Below, piece after piece: positions 1 through 10,911 of a DNA stretch of 64,000 nucleotides. The translations under genes were made by a program, and so were the position numbers. Origin of the DNA: Jongsikchunia kroppenstedtii DSM 45133 (GTDB lineage: Bacteria; Actinomycetota; Actinomycetes; Mycobacteriales; Mycobacteriaceae); assembly GCF_000380485.1 (NCBI RefSeq), contig NZ_AQYG01000049.1:343059-407058 (forward strand), read 5' to 3'. The notes below the pieces were generated by a model. It worked only from the letters and a program-made list of their open reading frames with translations, ran no database searches and was not told the DNA's origin. Position 1 is the stretch's first letter, and each line of letters begins with the position of its first letter.

Positions 1-204
1 TCCGAGCAGCAGCGAGGGCAGGAATTGCAGAGCGGTGGTCACGCCCACCGCTACGGCCGAGCCGTGCGACAGCTCGAGAACGAGCCAGTCCTGGGCCACC
101 CGCTGAATCCAGGTACCGATGTTCGAGAGGAAAGCGCCGAAGAAGTAGATGCGGTAATTACGTATGGCCAGCGACGCGAACATCCTGCTCTGGGGAAGTC
201 GCAC
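1..204 (-). CDS. MFS transporter, N-terminal part (cut by window edge)
   Basis: Only the first 68 or so codons are inside the window; the rest lies below position 1. The translated start reads as the first membrane segments of a major facilitator of the EntS/enterobactin-exporter type: a short basic leader, the motif RNYRIYFFG, then SNIGTWIQRVAQDWLVLEL and GVTTALQFLPSLLLG, which is the signature of helices 1-2 in that subfamily. Two GTG codons are possible starts (204 and 210). A GGAGGG sequence at 214-219 sits 9 nt before the GTG at 204, so that one is preferred. It lies downstream of gdhA on the same strand with about 90 bp between, and an AT-rich imperfect inverted repeat precedes it. The substrate cannot be read from this fragment. 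Confidence 0.8.
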   Translation of the reverse strand, partial: MRLPQSRMFASLAIRNYRIYFFGAFLSNIGTWIQRVAQDWLVLELSHGSAVAVGVTTALQFLPSLLLG

Positions 205-226
205 CGACACCAACCCTCCGCTGACA

Positions 227-250
227 GTTAATTAGATTCTTACAACTAAC
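227..250 (-). promoter_or_regulatory. Candidate operator upstream of the MFS gene
   Basis: An AT-rich imperfect inverted repeat (GTTAATTAG, 6-nt spacer, ACAACTAAC; 6 of 9 positions complementary) lies just upstream of the ribosome site of the truncated transporter gene, in a gap otherwise of ordinary composition. Its form is that of a MarR/TetR-class operator. No regulator gene is adjacent inside the window. Confidence 0.3.
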
Positions 251-262
251 CATCACTGTACT

Positions 263-278
263 CCTGCTGACCAGCAGG
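263..278 (-). terminator. Possible gdhA terminator hairpin
   Basis: Perfect 7-bp inverted repeat CCTGCTG/CAGCAGG with a 2-nt centre, 18 bp past the gdhA stop codon. No U-tract follows, so the assignment rests on position and pairing only. Confidence 0.3.
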
Positions 279-295
279 TTTGGAGAGGTCGCAGG

Positions 296-2545
<2,250 letters not shown>

Positions 2546-2556
<11 letters not shown>

Positions 2557-3547
2557 CGGCGGCGCGGAACTCCGGCGATTCAAAGAACGGCGCCACCCGT
2601 CGGCGCAGCATCCCGTCCAGGTGACCACGCTCGTCCAGGCGGGAAATCACCAGCGGCGCAAAGCGGATCGCTTCCTCGATGAGATCGTCCCGCTCCACCC
2701 CGAGTTCGGACAGCAGTTCCACCAGCGCGGTGTCGCCGTACTTGTCGAAGACATGGTCGATGCCCTCGTCCAACAGCGCGCCGAAGTACTCAGTATGCCG
2801 GAAGTCGCGCCAGAACTCGAAGATGACCACGACGATGTCTTCGATATCGCCCTCGGAGACCAGGTCATTGAAAATGCCGACGGCACTGTCGCTGTGCTTG
2901 CGCCACAGTTCATTCGCCGTTCCGAGCACCAGATCGTCAGTGCTGGAACGATTTCCCTTCACCACGAACTTCGCGCCCGTGCGGGTCACGCGCTCGACGA
3001 CACTGTCGATCGTCGGTCGCAGCGACTGCACGGCGCGGGAGGTGCCGCGGCGCAACTTCTCCGGCAGTCCCGAAGCTTCGTCGACGTCGCCCGACTCGAT
3101 GGCGGAATCAACCGCGCGCTGCATGATCTCGACGCAGATGTCGATGGTGACCGGGCTGTCGAGGATCCGGCCGATGAGGCGATGCGTGATGTCGAGGTCG
3201 GCTATCGCGCCGGCCAGCTCACCGAATCGGCGCTCATCGATCACGTCGCCCATCCGGGTCTCATCGTTGACCGTGTGGGCATGCAGCCGGGCGGCAACCT
3301 CCCCCACCAGCTCGGGGATGGCACCCTCGACCGGTACCTGGATCGCGTACTTGTGCGCGACATCCTTGACCAGCTGCCGATCCATCGACTCGGTCAGCGT
3401 CATCGTGGCCGGGCCGGCGAGATAACTGTCGACCTCATCGATGACGAGCTGCTCGAACTCCCGGGAATCCAGGAGTTGCCGCTTATGGAACTCGACCTGC
3501 GCATCGAGCAGGCGCTGGGCGAGATCTGAATGCGTGTCGTCCGGCAT
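2546..3547 (-). CDS. Conserved hypothetical protein, helical, soluble
   Basis: 333-aa protein of unknown function with no signal peptide or membrane segment. The composition (many Asp/Glu/Arg/Leu, regular heptad-like stretches) suggests an all-helical soluble fold. Recognisable blocks are RLLDAQVEFHKRQLLDSREFEQLVIDEVD at the N-terminus and VVVIFEFWRDFRHTEYFGALLDEGIDHVFDKYG near residue 260. It reads as one of the conserved actinobacterial hypotheticals, but I recognise no catalytic motif. The start at 3547 (MPDDTHSD) has GGAG just upstream; an in-frame ATG 12 codons earlier is possible. It lies downstream of the alpha/beta hydrolase gene, separated by a strong hairpin, so it probably has its own promoter. 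Confidence 0.8.
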
Positions 3548-3671
3548 GCGCTCCAGCCTGGCGTATTGCCGGGAGCCCCGCAAACCTCGCGGCTTGTCGG
3601 ACCTGCCTTGCCGGTGGCCGCTGGTCGCGCCCGCCGGCCGTTCGGCTCATTGCGCCGGCCGGTGCCCGCGC

Positions 3672-3756
3672 AAACCCCACCTCATACGGCATTTCCGCAC
3701 CTGTTTCAGGGTTGGAAATGCCGTACTGGGTGGGGTTTAGGCGTTCCGCGGAACGC
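3672..3756. terminator. Long hairpin plus adjacent palindrome
   Basis: Two 25-nt arms (3672-3696 and 3714-3738) pair at 22 of 25 positions around a 17-nt loop. The outer 10 bp (AAACCCCACC/GGTGGGGTTT) and inner 12 bp (TACGGCATTTCC/GGAAATGCCGTA) are perfect. A separate perfect 16-bp palindrome GCGTTCCGCGGAACGC follows at 3741-3756, six bases from the hydrolase stop codon. Position suggests transcription termination between two minus-strand genes, but the size of the hairpin would also fit a small repeat element. Confidence 0.6.
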
Positions 3757-3761
3757 GGGAA

Positions 3762-4679
3762 CTACTTGGCGACGGCTTCGCGCTCGTCCCAGACGTCCAT
3801 CAGGTGGGTGAGGATGTCGGTGGCCATGCCCAGGCCGCCGAGGTGCGATTCACCGGGCATCACGTGCAGCTCGGCATCCGGGAGCAGGTTCACCATGTGC
3901 TCGCCGTGTGCGAACGGGACGATGTGGTCTTTGTCGCCGTGCCACCAGCGGACCGGGACCGTGACGTCGCTGACCTTGAAGCCCCAGTCGCGTGCGAACA
4001 CGATGGCGTCGGCGAACGGCGCCTCCATGCGCCGCGATCCGCCGTGCAGCAGGTCGTCGAGGAACATCGCACGAAATTCGGGGCGCGCCAACAGCTCTCG
4101 GTCGCCCTGCGGCGACAGTCGACCGTAGACACTGATCGCGGGCTCGGCGACTGGACGGGCGACGCTCAGCAACGAGCTCACGACCTTGCCGATCGGCGCG
4201 CCGGCCACCTGCAGCATCGGAGCTGTCCACAGCGCGAGCCGCGGGAAGCCGCCCTCTGCCGCTTCAGAACCGACCAGCGGCGCGACACCGCCCAGCACGC
4301 CGGCCACCATCACCCGCTCCGGCGCCGCATGGGCGACCGCCAATGTGTACGGGCCGCCGCCGGACAAACCGATCACGGCGAACTTGTCGATGCCGAGCGT
4401 GTCGGCCACCGTGAGCAGATCCGGCGCGAAGTCTTTGATCGACTCGTAGCGATATGGGGTCGACGCGCCCACGCCAGGACGATCGACACCGATGATGCGG
4501 AGCTGATGATCTTCGCCGAATTGCCTTGCCTCGGTCGGGATTTGACGACGGGCACCCGGAGTGCCATGCAGCCAGAAGACAGCCCGCCCCTTAGCGGATC
4601 CGAACTCAGCGAACCCGATGCGCCGGCCGTCGCCGACGGACACCGAACCCTCGATCTTGGGGCGGTCGATATCGATCAT
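3762..4679 (-). CDS. Alpha/beta hydrolase
   Basis: 305-aa alpha/beta-hydrolase fold enzyme. The oxyanion region is FWLHGTPGARRQ. The nucleophile elbow is GLSGGG (Ser near residue 115), the acid lies in WWHGDKDHIVP, and the catalytic His is in MPGESHLGG close to the C-terminus. Substrate is not predictable; related mycobacterial proteins are annotated simply as hydrolases. The ATG at 4679 (MIDIDRPKIEG) matches the usual start of the family. The frame stays open for 79 more codons upstream, but that part is compositionally unlike protein. No good Shine-Dalgarno stands before 4679. A palindrome and a long hairpin lie directly downstream. Confidence 0.88.
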   Translation of the reverse strand: MIDIDRPKIEGSVSVGDGRRIGFAEFGSAKGRAVFWLHGTPGARRQIPTEARQFGEDHQLRIIGVDRPGVGASTPYRYESIKDFAPDLLTVADTLGIDKFAVIGLSGGGPYTLAVAHAAPERVMVAGVLGGVAPLVGSEAAEGGFPRLALWTAPMLQVAGAPIGKVVSSLLSVARPVAEPAISVYGRLSPQGDRELLARPEFRAMFLDDLLHGGSRRMEAPFADAIVFARDWGFKVSDVTVPVRWWHGDKDHIVPFAHGEHMVNLLPDAELHVMPGESHLGGLGMATDILTHLMDVWDEREAVAK

Positions 4680-5046
4680 GAGATAAGCGTGACACAGAAT
4701 TAACTCCATCGGATTTGACAACCGTCCAAACGAGCTTTGACCGATACACCCCAATTCGACCGATGCCGTGCCACGCATCGTCGGTCGGCTGCCCCACGTC
4801 CCGTCCAGCACCCGGTGCGGTGGCGGAAGTGTGCGCGGCAGGCGCGGCGAGCACCTCGGATTCGATACGCAGTAACGCAAGACGTGCTCGGAGTAGCTTG
4901 GACGCGATGGCCGCATTCTTTGTCTGGGACTCCAGCATCATGACAACACGTCGCCGGCCGTGCAGCGTGGACGACGCCCGACAGCTAGCACTACACCAAA
5001 ATTCGTTCCACTCCAACAGAATTGATCAAGCGTGAGGAGACGAACC
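4680..5046. other. Divergent intergenic region, hydrolase / poxB-like
   Basis: 367 bp between two divergent genes, AT-richer than the flanks. It contains TTGACA at 4715-4720 and TTTGACC at 4737, but no -10 element at a convincing distance on either strand. Open frames here have no ribosome site and no recognisable product, so I call no gene. It should hold the promoters of both flanking genes. Confidence 0.5.
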
Positions 5047-6774
5047 GTGACCACCACCATCGCCGAAATGATCGTTGCGGGTTTGGCCGACTTGGAAGTG
5101 ACCCATGTCTGGGGCGTCGTGGGCGATGCGCTCAATCCGATAACCGACGCGATTCGACGTGACGACCGAATTGAGTGGATGGGCGTCCGGCATGAGGAAG
5201 TGGCGGCGTTCGCGGCCGGCGCACAGTCGCAACTGACCGGCACCATCGGCGTCTGCATGGGCACCGTCGGGCCGGGGTCGATTCATCTGCTGAATGGGCT
5301 GTACGACGCCAAGAAGTCGCATGCGCCAGTACTCGCGATCTGCGGTCAGGTGCCCAGCCCGGAAATCGGCAGCGACTTCTTTCAAGAAGTAGACAACAAC
5401 GTGGTGTTTCGCGACGTGGCAGAGTTCTGCGCCACGGTGACATCGGCCGAGCAGATGCCGCAGCTGCTGGAAGAAGCTGTGAATGCGGCCGTGTCGCGCC
5501 AAGGAGTGGCGGTGCTGACCGTTCCGGGCGACGTCGGCGGACTCAAGCTGCCCAATAGCACTGCGCATCCACACTTCGTTGCCCGCGACCGCACGATCAT
5601 TCCGGGCCAGGCAGAGGTGACGGAGACCGTCGACATCATCAATGCCGCCGACAAGGTCACTCTCCTGGTCGGGATGGGCGCGCGCGAAGCACGCGCTGAG
5701 GTCCTGCAGCTCGCCCAAACATTGCAAGCACCAATGGTGTTGACGCTCAAGGCGAAAGAAGGACTCGAACACGACAACCCCTATGAAATCGGCCAAACGG
5801 GCTTGTTGGGCAACCCGGCCGCGAACCTCGCTCTTGAACGATGTGACGTGCTGTTCATGGTGGGTACCGATTTCCCGTATCGCGACTGGTACCCGAGCGG
5901 CAAGACGGTGATCCAACTCGATACCCGGATCGAACACATCGGTCGACGCACGTCCGTAGGGACCGCCCTCGTCGGGCACTGCGCGCCCGCGTTGCGGGAG
6001 CTGCTGCCGAAGTTGCGTACCAACTCGGACGACAAGCACCTGAGCAAGTCTCAGAAGGAATACCAACTGTGGCGTACCGCGCAGCAGCGGCTCACCGATC
6101 CGACGCACGATCGGAAGCTGGTCGGGCGTATCCGCAAGCACCTCGACAACCCGGATGAGTTGATCCGGCCGGAGTCGGTGGCCGCATCGGTCGATCGCCA
6201 CGCCGCGGACGATGCGATCTTCACTTCCGACACCGGGATGTCCACGGTGTGGCTCGCGCGGTTCGTCACCATGAGTGGCACGCGCCGGCTGATCGGTTCA
6301 TTCAACTTGGGGTCCATGGCCAACGCGATGCCGCAGGCGCTCGGGGCCCAGGCGCTCGACCGTGGGCGGCAGGTCGTAGCCTTCTGCGGCGACGGCGGGT
6401 TGATGATGCTGCTCGGCGACCTGCGCACCGCGGTTACCTATGACCTGCCGGTCACGTTTGTGGTGTTCAACAATGGCCGGCTCGGCATGGTCAAGCTTGA
6501 ACAGGAGCAGGGTGGGCTACCCGAGTTCGGCACCCAGCTCGACAATCCCGACCTCGCCGCGGTCGCCAGCGCCATGGGTCTGGAATCGTTTCGGATCACC
6601 GACCCGGATGACGTTGACGAGAAGATCAAAGAGGCACTTACCCAACGCAAGCCGGTCCTGCTGGACATCCTCACCAATCCGGAAGAAATCTCGCTCCCAC
6701 CCGCACCGACGGTCGACCAGGCATGGGGCTTTGCGATCGCCAAGGCCAAGGAGACGCTGAGCAGCCGCGAGTAG
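5047..6774 (+). CDS. poxB: Thiamine-diphosphate enzyme, pyruvate:quinone oxidoreductase (PoxB) type
   Basis: 575-aa ThDP-dependent enzyme of the pyruvate oxidase/acetolactate synthase superfamily. Length and sequence fit PoxB-like pyruvate:quinone dehydrogenases, which convert pyruvate to acetate and CO2 and pass electrons to quinone at the membrane. The N-terminal Pyr domain has HVWGVVGDALNPITDAI and the cofactor glutamate in RHEEVAAFAAGAQ (about residue 50). The central FAD-type domain spans roughly 190-340. The C-terminal PP domain has the GDGGLMM...VFNN thiamine-diphosphate motif. Start chosen as GTG 5047, with GAGGAGA ending 6 nt upstream; a GTG at 5032 lacks a ribosome site. Related proteins of other substrate specificity exist, so the gene symbol is tentative. 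Confidence 0.85.
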   Translation: MTTTIAEMIVAGLADLEVTHVWGVVGDALNPITDAIRRDDRIEWMGVRHEEVAAFAAGAQSQLTGTIGVCMGTVGPGSIHLLNGLYDAKKSHAPVLAICGQVPSPEIGSDFFQEVDNNVVFRDVAEFCATVTSAEQMPQLLEEAVNAAVSRQGVAVLTVPGDVGGLKLPNSTAHPHFVARDRTIIPGQAEVTETVDIINAADKVTLLVGMGAREARAEVLQLAQTLQAPMVLTLKAKEGLEHDNPYEIGQTGLLGNPAANLALERCDVLFMVGTDFPYRDWYPSGKTVIQLDTRIEHIGRRTSVGTALVGHCAPALRELLPKLRTNSDDKHLSKSQKEYQLWRTAQQRLTDPTHDRKLVGRIRKHLDNPDELIRPESVAASVDRHAADDAIFTSDTGMSTVWLARFVTMSGTRRLIGSFNLGSMANAMPQALGAQALDRGRQVVAFCGDGGLMMLLGDLRTAVTYDLPVTFVVFNNGRLGMVKLEQEQGGLPEFGTQLDNPDLAAVASAMGLESFRITDPDDVDEKIKEALTQRKPVLLDILTNPEEISLPPAPTVDQAWGFAIAKAKETLSSRE

Positions 6775-6868
6775 TCCGCTGGTTGTCGGACTACAGCGCT
6801 AGCTTGATCAGCTCGGCCGCAGAATGCTCCCGCATCCGGCCGGACCGAGCAGATTGGACGGCTGGGTC

Positions 6869-7108
6869 ATGAAAAAGACACTCGGATGGATCATCGCGTT
6901 CTTGGTCCTGTTCACGATCCTGATGCTCGGCGGTAAGACCGCCATGGACATCGTCGTGTGGTTCATACTCGTCGTGGCCGGGTTTTGCGCGATCATGTTC
7001 GCGCTGGGCGCGCTGATGTGGATCGGCAAGGCCACGCGTGTAGTCGGCCATGTGATGGACCGCAATGATCCGCGATCACCGAACTACCAAGGCGGCCAAC
7101 GTGGCTGA
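6869..7108 (+). CDS. Small two-helix membrane protein
   Basis: 79-aa protein beginning MKKTLGWIIAFLVLF. Two hydrophobic helices (about residues 5-24 and 29-56) are separated by a short loop containing GGKTAMD, and a polar C-terminal tail follows. No family is recognised. The ATG at 6869 is chosen because an upstream extension would put polar residues before the natural Lys-Lys start; the ribosome site is weak. It lies 94 bp after the poxB-like gene on the same strand and marks the last ordinary gene before the defence island. Confidence 0.6.
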   Translation: MKKTLGWIIAFLVLFTILMLGGKTAMDIVVWFILVVAGFCAIMFALGALMWIGKATRVVGHVMDRNDPRSPNYQGGQRG

Positions 7109-7376
7109 CACCGACACGGTGAAACGTAAGTCATTTGCCGGTTCCGCTGCTGGACGAACTCGACCAGCCTTACTCAAACTTCGGCAATCTCAGGGCCTAT
7201 GTTCTAATGCGGGTGGGACATCGAAATCAGGTTGGTCAGATTGGATGCCAGCCCAAAGCTTCCGTTCGTCCACTGCTTGAGCTCACACCGACCCGGTGGA
7301 CCTAGTGCTGGAGTCCGTTCCATCAGCGAACGGAGCTTGGTCCGCGCTGCCAAATCTACTGATGGAGGCAATGAGG
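7109..7376. other. Left border of the defence island, no gene seen
   Basis: 268 bp without a supportable gene. Composition becomes AT-richer than in the preceding chromosome. A 7-bp perfect inverted repeat with a 7-nt loop (TCCGTTC/GAACGGA, 7314-7334) lies about 40 bp past the last stop of the defence operon and could terminate it. I found no integrase, tRNA or direct repeat linking this edge to the right border near 16390. Confidence 0.5.
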
Positions 7377-8177
7377 TCAGACCATCGGGTTGCCGAATTC
7401 ATCAGCAGATCCCAGCGCTTTTGTCGATTGCTCTAACAATTGCGCTATCCAAGCCGTCATCTCCGCGCCACCCATGATGGAGTCATCGACAAACGCCATC
7501 TCACGGAGCAACCGCTGTGTGCTGTCACGAATCAGGTCGCGGCGATCAACTGTGCCATTGGCGACGGCCTTTAGGTACAGCTCGACGAATGTCGAAACCA
7601 GTAACGGGTTGGTGCCGATAGTGTTTGCCCGCTCGGTGAGCTGATTGAAATCCGACTCCAGCAGCTGATCGACGGCCGACGGCGCGCCTTGCAGTTGGAC
7701 AGCGCGCCACCATTGACGCCCCCACGTGTGCCTTGTCAGGTCCGACCCGATCCAGCGTTCACGGTTCCACCGACCGGACTTGCCCACCCACTTCCATCTC
7801 CAGTGCGTCACGTCGGGTAGCAATGCGATCGCGCACCACGACCAGACCTCACGCGAACCGGCCTCTGACCAATTCATCGGCATCAGACCTGGAAGCTGGC
7901 GGAACACCGCCGCGTCGAACTCTGCTCTCGCACGATCGCCTGGGTCCGTGCCCTGCTGAAAGCCGTGCCGCACTTTGAATCCGAACCCGGCGGCAGTCTC
8001 TACAACCGTGTTCCGGAGCACTTGAATCTCGGTCTTGCCAGCTCGCTGACCGATCCCGCTGAACGCGTAGCTATCGGTTGAGAGATCCTTCTCGGGTCCA
8101 GTGTCATCTCCCAGAACCTCCAGCCTCGTCTCCGCCTTCGACCGGTCCAAGCGCGGCCAAATCAGGGGTTCAGTCAC
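7377..8177 (-). CDS. Defence operon protein, probably DUF6339-like
   Basis: 266-aa protein of unknown activity, the last gene of the restriction operon. The N-terminal half begins with IWPRLDRSKAETRLEVL and contains a Trp-rich stretch (HWRWKWVGKSGRWNRERW, then RHTWGRQWWRAVQL) reminiscent of a nucleic-acid or protein interaction surface. The C-terminal half is helical and contains RDLIRDSTQRLLREMAFVDDSIM, which I associate with the DUF6339 family; this link is from memory and not certain. No nuclease or ATPase motif is visible. Start is GTG 8177, 2 nt after the stop of the preceding gene, so the two are translationally coupled. Confidence 0.8.
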   Translation of the reverse strand: MTEPLIWPRLDRSKAETRLEVLGDDTGPEKDLSTDSYAFSGIGQRAGKTEIQVLRNTVVETAAGFGFKVRHGFQQGTDPGDRARAEFDAAVFRQLPGLMPMNWSEAGSREVWSWCAIALLPDVTHWRWKWVGKSGRWNRERWIGSDLTRHTWGRQWWRAVQLQGAPSAVDQLLESDFNQLTERANTIGTNPLLVSTFVELYLKAVANGTVDRRDLIRDSTQRLLREMAFVDDSIMGGAEMTAWIAQLLEQSTKALGSADEFGNPMV

Positions 8178-8179
8178 GG

Positions 8180-9073
8180 TCAGAACACCCGCCCTGCGGC
8201 CAGCCCGCGCGCCATCCCCTGGAACACGCTGCTTCGACGACCGATCTGGTTCGGTTCACTAAGGTCACCGAGGTCGACATCACCGGTTTGTTCGATCAGG
8301 GAGAAGAGAACATCTCCAACAGTGCCGGTCTCAAAGTCGCCGCCAGCGAGATCTCCCAGCGACTTCATCGCATACGCGAGTTCGAGAACCACTTGCATCA
8401 CACCGGAACTCAGCTCGTCCAACAATGCCTGCTGCTCGCGATTCGGCTTCTCGGACTCTATCGCCTTAATGAGGGGCTTGTCTTTTTCGTTGACCAGTAC
8501 CTGGAACGTTGAGCTGAAATCAGCGTCAAGATCGGTACTGGTCTCCACATGCCAAGACGCGCGGCTGTCATATGGTCTCGCGTCGAAATCGACCACAGCC
8601 ATCGGAAACATTGATCCTTCGCCTTCAAGGACCACCGATATGACGTCGGTATAGAGAATCGAACCCCGCCGATGCGGAGTCCCCGGTGCTGGACGATCGA
8701 TGTCGGCAAGCAGGATCAGTGACGTCGACAATCTGATCGTCCCGCCGATCTCGTTCCCGGGGAGTGTGACGGACACTTCGTTCCGAGGTTCCAAGACTTG
8801 TTTTGTCAGCACCCGGCGCCGAATCTTCGAGCTGTCGCTCATCCAGGTCACTACGAGGCCGAGTTCCGATTGCTCAGGGAGACCGCACCGCTGACGAACT
8901 GAGTCCAGATTCATCGTGACGCCGCGAGATACGTTGAGATCGGTCCCTGACACCCAGTTGTCTACCACCGCACCTAAAGGAGTCGATTCACCACGCATGT
9001 CCAATGTCCACGGCTGCATTTCGATTGCATCCGAGTCCGGTACCAGATACGGAGCGACGAAAGACTTCGCCAT
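8180..9073 (-). CDS. Defence operon protein of unknown family
   Basis: 297-aa protein with no motif I recognise. It looks mainly beta-rich for the first 190 residues (alternating hydrophobic segments such as ELGLVVTWM, EVSVTLPG, DVISVVLEGEG, PMAVVDFDARPY), then helical with an acidic end (LFSLIEQTGDVDLGDLSEPN). It sits 2 nt after the GHKL ATPase stop with the strong ribosome site GGAGGG before ATG 9073, and 2 nt before the last gene. The fixed place between the ATPase and the last gene suggests a dedicated subunit of the system, perhaps a substrate-recognition or scaffold part; that is inference. Confidence 0.82.
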   Translation of the reverse strand: MAKSFVAPYLVPDSDAIEMQPWTLDMRGESTPLGAVVDNWVSGTDLNVSRGVTMNLDSVRQRCGLPEQSELGLVVTWMSDSSKIRRRVLTKQVLEPRNEVSVTLPGNEIGGTIRLSTSLILLADIDRPAPGTPHRRGSILYTDVISVVLEGEGSMFPMAVVDFDARPYDSRASWHVETSTDLDADFSSTFQVLVNEKDKPLIKAIESEKPNREQQALLDELSSGVMQVVLELAYAMKSLGDLAGGDFETGTVGDVLFSLIEQTGDVDLGDLSEPNQIGRRSSVFQGMARGLAAGRVF

Positions 9074-9075
9074 CC

Positions 9076-10911
9076 CTACCCTCCATCCCGAACAGTCACC
9101 CGCACCGAGACATCATCGAGTGCGCGGGCCCGCGCGGTCCACCGTCCGGGCCTCATATGGGCGGAGTCCAGCACCGGGCCATCGATACGGTCGTTCGCGT
9201 TCCCATCGAAGTACCAATAGAGCACTGCGGTCTCGGCGGCACCCGCAGGCGCATCGAACGGATTCTCCTTCCGCCCGCTCGCGAGGATGACCGACGCTTC
9301 CGCTGTGAGGAGCAGCCCCTCGGGAACCGACTCGGCAATCTCGACCTCGCAGTCCACGTAGGCGATCTGGTCCGATACGACAACATGCGACTGCCGTCTC
9401 ACTTCGTAGGCGGAAGCACGCTTTCTCCCAGGTCCGGAGCCGGCCGATTTCCCCTTCGCCGGCGTCGGACGCGTGCCTGCGGCGCCGGCGACGAATGCGC
9501 CCAAAGAACTCGATAGCCTACCCAGCCCTTGGACTGCCTTAGATCTGGTGCCACTCGTTGCCTCGACCTGTTGGCGACACTGGTCGCCCAACCACGTCTT
9601 GGATCGCTGGACAATCCCTTTGGCCGGCCCGACCAATGCTCCAGTCTCCCAACCGTCGTGGGTCGGCGGCTCCGCCTGCGCGAAGAACTCATCGACCGTC
9701 GCCGATGCCACGAAGGCCCCGACATACCCGATATTGGTAGTCGACATCGGCTCGCCCGGGAAGTAGTCGACGATCAGCTCCGCCTGCCGCATTCTTGCTA
9801 TATGCCGGTACGGCGCCTCGATTGGGGCCGTCGCCTGCATGCTCTCCCACACCGAATTGCGATCACCGTACATACTCGGCATGGTTCTCTCGATAGAGAG
9901 GTGGCCAAGGAAACCGTACTTCTTCATATGACTCGCCATCGTGAAGTCAGTACCTTCTGCAGCCCGCAGGTTGACGAGCGCGCTCTCAAAGCTCGAGAAC
10001 ACCGGCATGTCTTTCAGTTCAGGGAACTCATACTCGACGCCGTTCACCTCGAGTTCGAAATCGATGCCTGCTTGATTCGGCGTACCGACCAGCTTCGGCC
10101 ATAGATACCAATAGATGTGCGCGCGCAACCGAGCAGCGAGGAGCTCGACATCGCCATCGATTTCGTCGAGCTCCAAATTCGGAAGAATCACCGTGACATC
10201 GGTGCCAGTGATTCCGTCACGAAACCCTGGCAACCCGAGCTGGTCTGCGATCTGGGCAGCCGCATCGCCTGTAACCGGATCCGGAATATCATCGTTGATG
10301 GCTCCCCACCAATGCCGACCGGTGAACCTGCGACCCGTGCCATCAGTTTCAATACCCCCCAACGCAGCACCCATCAGACGGCGGCTGGACTCGTCGCCGT
10401 CTGTGTTCAATGTGTCAACGAGAATCGCACCGGCCTCGCTGATGCGGTAGAAGATCCCCTTGCCGAAGCCGTATGTGCCTCCGCCCAGATCCTTGTCTCG
10501 AGGTTCACCGACATTGCGTATGAACTGGACGAAGTTGGCGACCTGATCTGGCTTGTCCGGTTCATCTGACCTAAGCGGACCACCCAGTCCACTCGTGCCC
10601 CTATCGGAGACGGTCAGGATCCAAGAATCAGAGTGAAGGCCTGCGAGCAATCCGCGCTCTTGGTCGGAATCGCTCGATGCTCCGATCCAATGTCGCCACT
10701 GGATCGCGTCGCTTCCAAGCTTGCGAAGGCTGATCTTGAATAGGATCCGGTCGCCGGTGCGCGCATCCCAGCTGTTCTGGACGGCCTCTCTGACGAGGAT
10801 CGCAAATTCCGGCAGGCTCGGTCTTCCAAGTGCCCTCTTGATGCCCTCCGCTGTGCCTCCGCCTTCAGGAGGGAAAGGCTGCGACCACCATCTGATCGCC
10901 TCACTCGACAT
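9076..10911 (-). CDS. GHKL-fold (MutL/MORC/Hsp90-like) ATPase of a restriction system
   Basis: 611-aa protein with an N-terminal GHKL ATPase domain. The Bergerat-fold motifs are in order: REAVQNSWDAR (Glu about 42 as catalytic base, Asn 46 for magnesium), LTVSDRGTSGLGG (Asp about 103 for adenine), and GGGTYGFGKGIFYR (ATP lid, 143-156). A transducer-like region follows, then a Gly/Ser/Lys-rich linker near residue 470-490 and a beta-rich C-terminal domain. GHKL ATPases of the MutL/MORC kind dimerise on ATP binding and clamp DNA. Homologues are known in prokaryotic restriction-modification operons with methyltransferases and nucleases. It overlaps the DUF4420 gene by 11 bp and is followed after 2 nt by the next gene. 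Divergence from MutL is large, so the exact role is inferred. Confidence 0.88.
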   Translation of the reverse strand: MSSEAIRWWSQPFPPEGGGTAEGIKRALGRPSLPEFAILVREAVQNSWDARTGDRILFKISLRKLGSDAIQWRHWIGASSDSDQERGLLAGLHSDSWILTVSDRGTSGLGGPLRSDEPDKPDQVANFVQFIRNVGEPRDKDLGGGTYGFGKGIFYRISEAGAILVDTLNTDGDESSRRLMGAALGGIETDGTGRRFTGRHWWGAINDDIPDPVTGDAAAQIADQLGLPGFRDGITGTDVTVILPNLELDEIDGDVELLAARLRAHIYWYLWPKLVGTPNQAGIDFELEVNGVEYEFPELKDMPVFSSFESALVNLRAAEGTDFTMASHMKKYGFLGHLSIERTMPSMYGDRNSVWESMQATAPIEAPYRHIARMRQAELIVDYFPGEPMSTTNIGYVGAFVASATVDEFFAQAEPPTHDGWETGALVGPAKGIVQRSKTWLGDQCRQQVEATSGTRSKAVQGLGRLSSSLGAFVAGAAGTRPTPAKGKSAGSGPGRKRASAYEVRRQSHVVVSDQIAYVDCEVEIAESVPEGLLLTAEASVILASGRKENPFDAPAGAAETAVLYWYFDGNANDRIDGPVLDSAHMRPGRWTARARALDDVSVRVTVRDGG

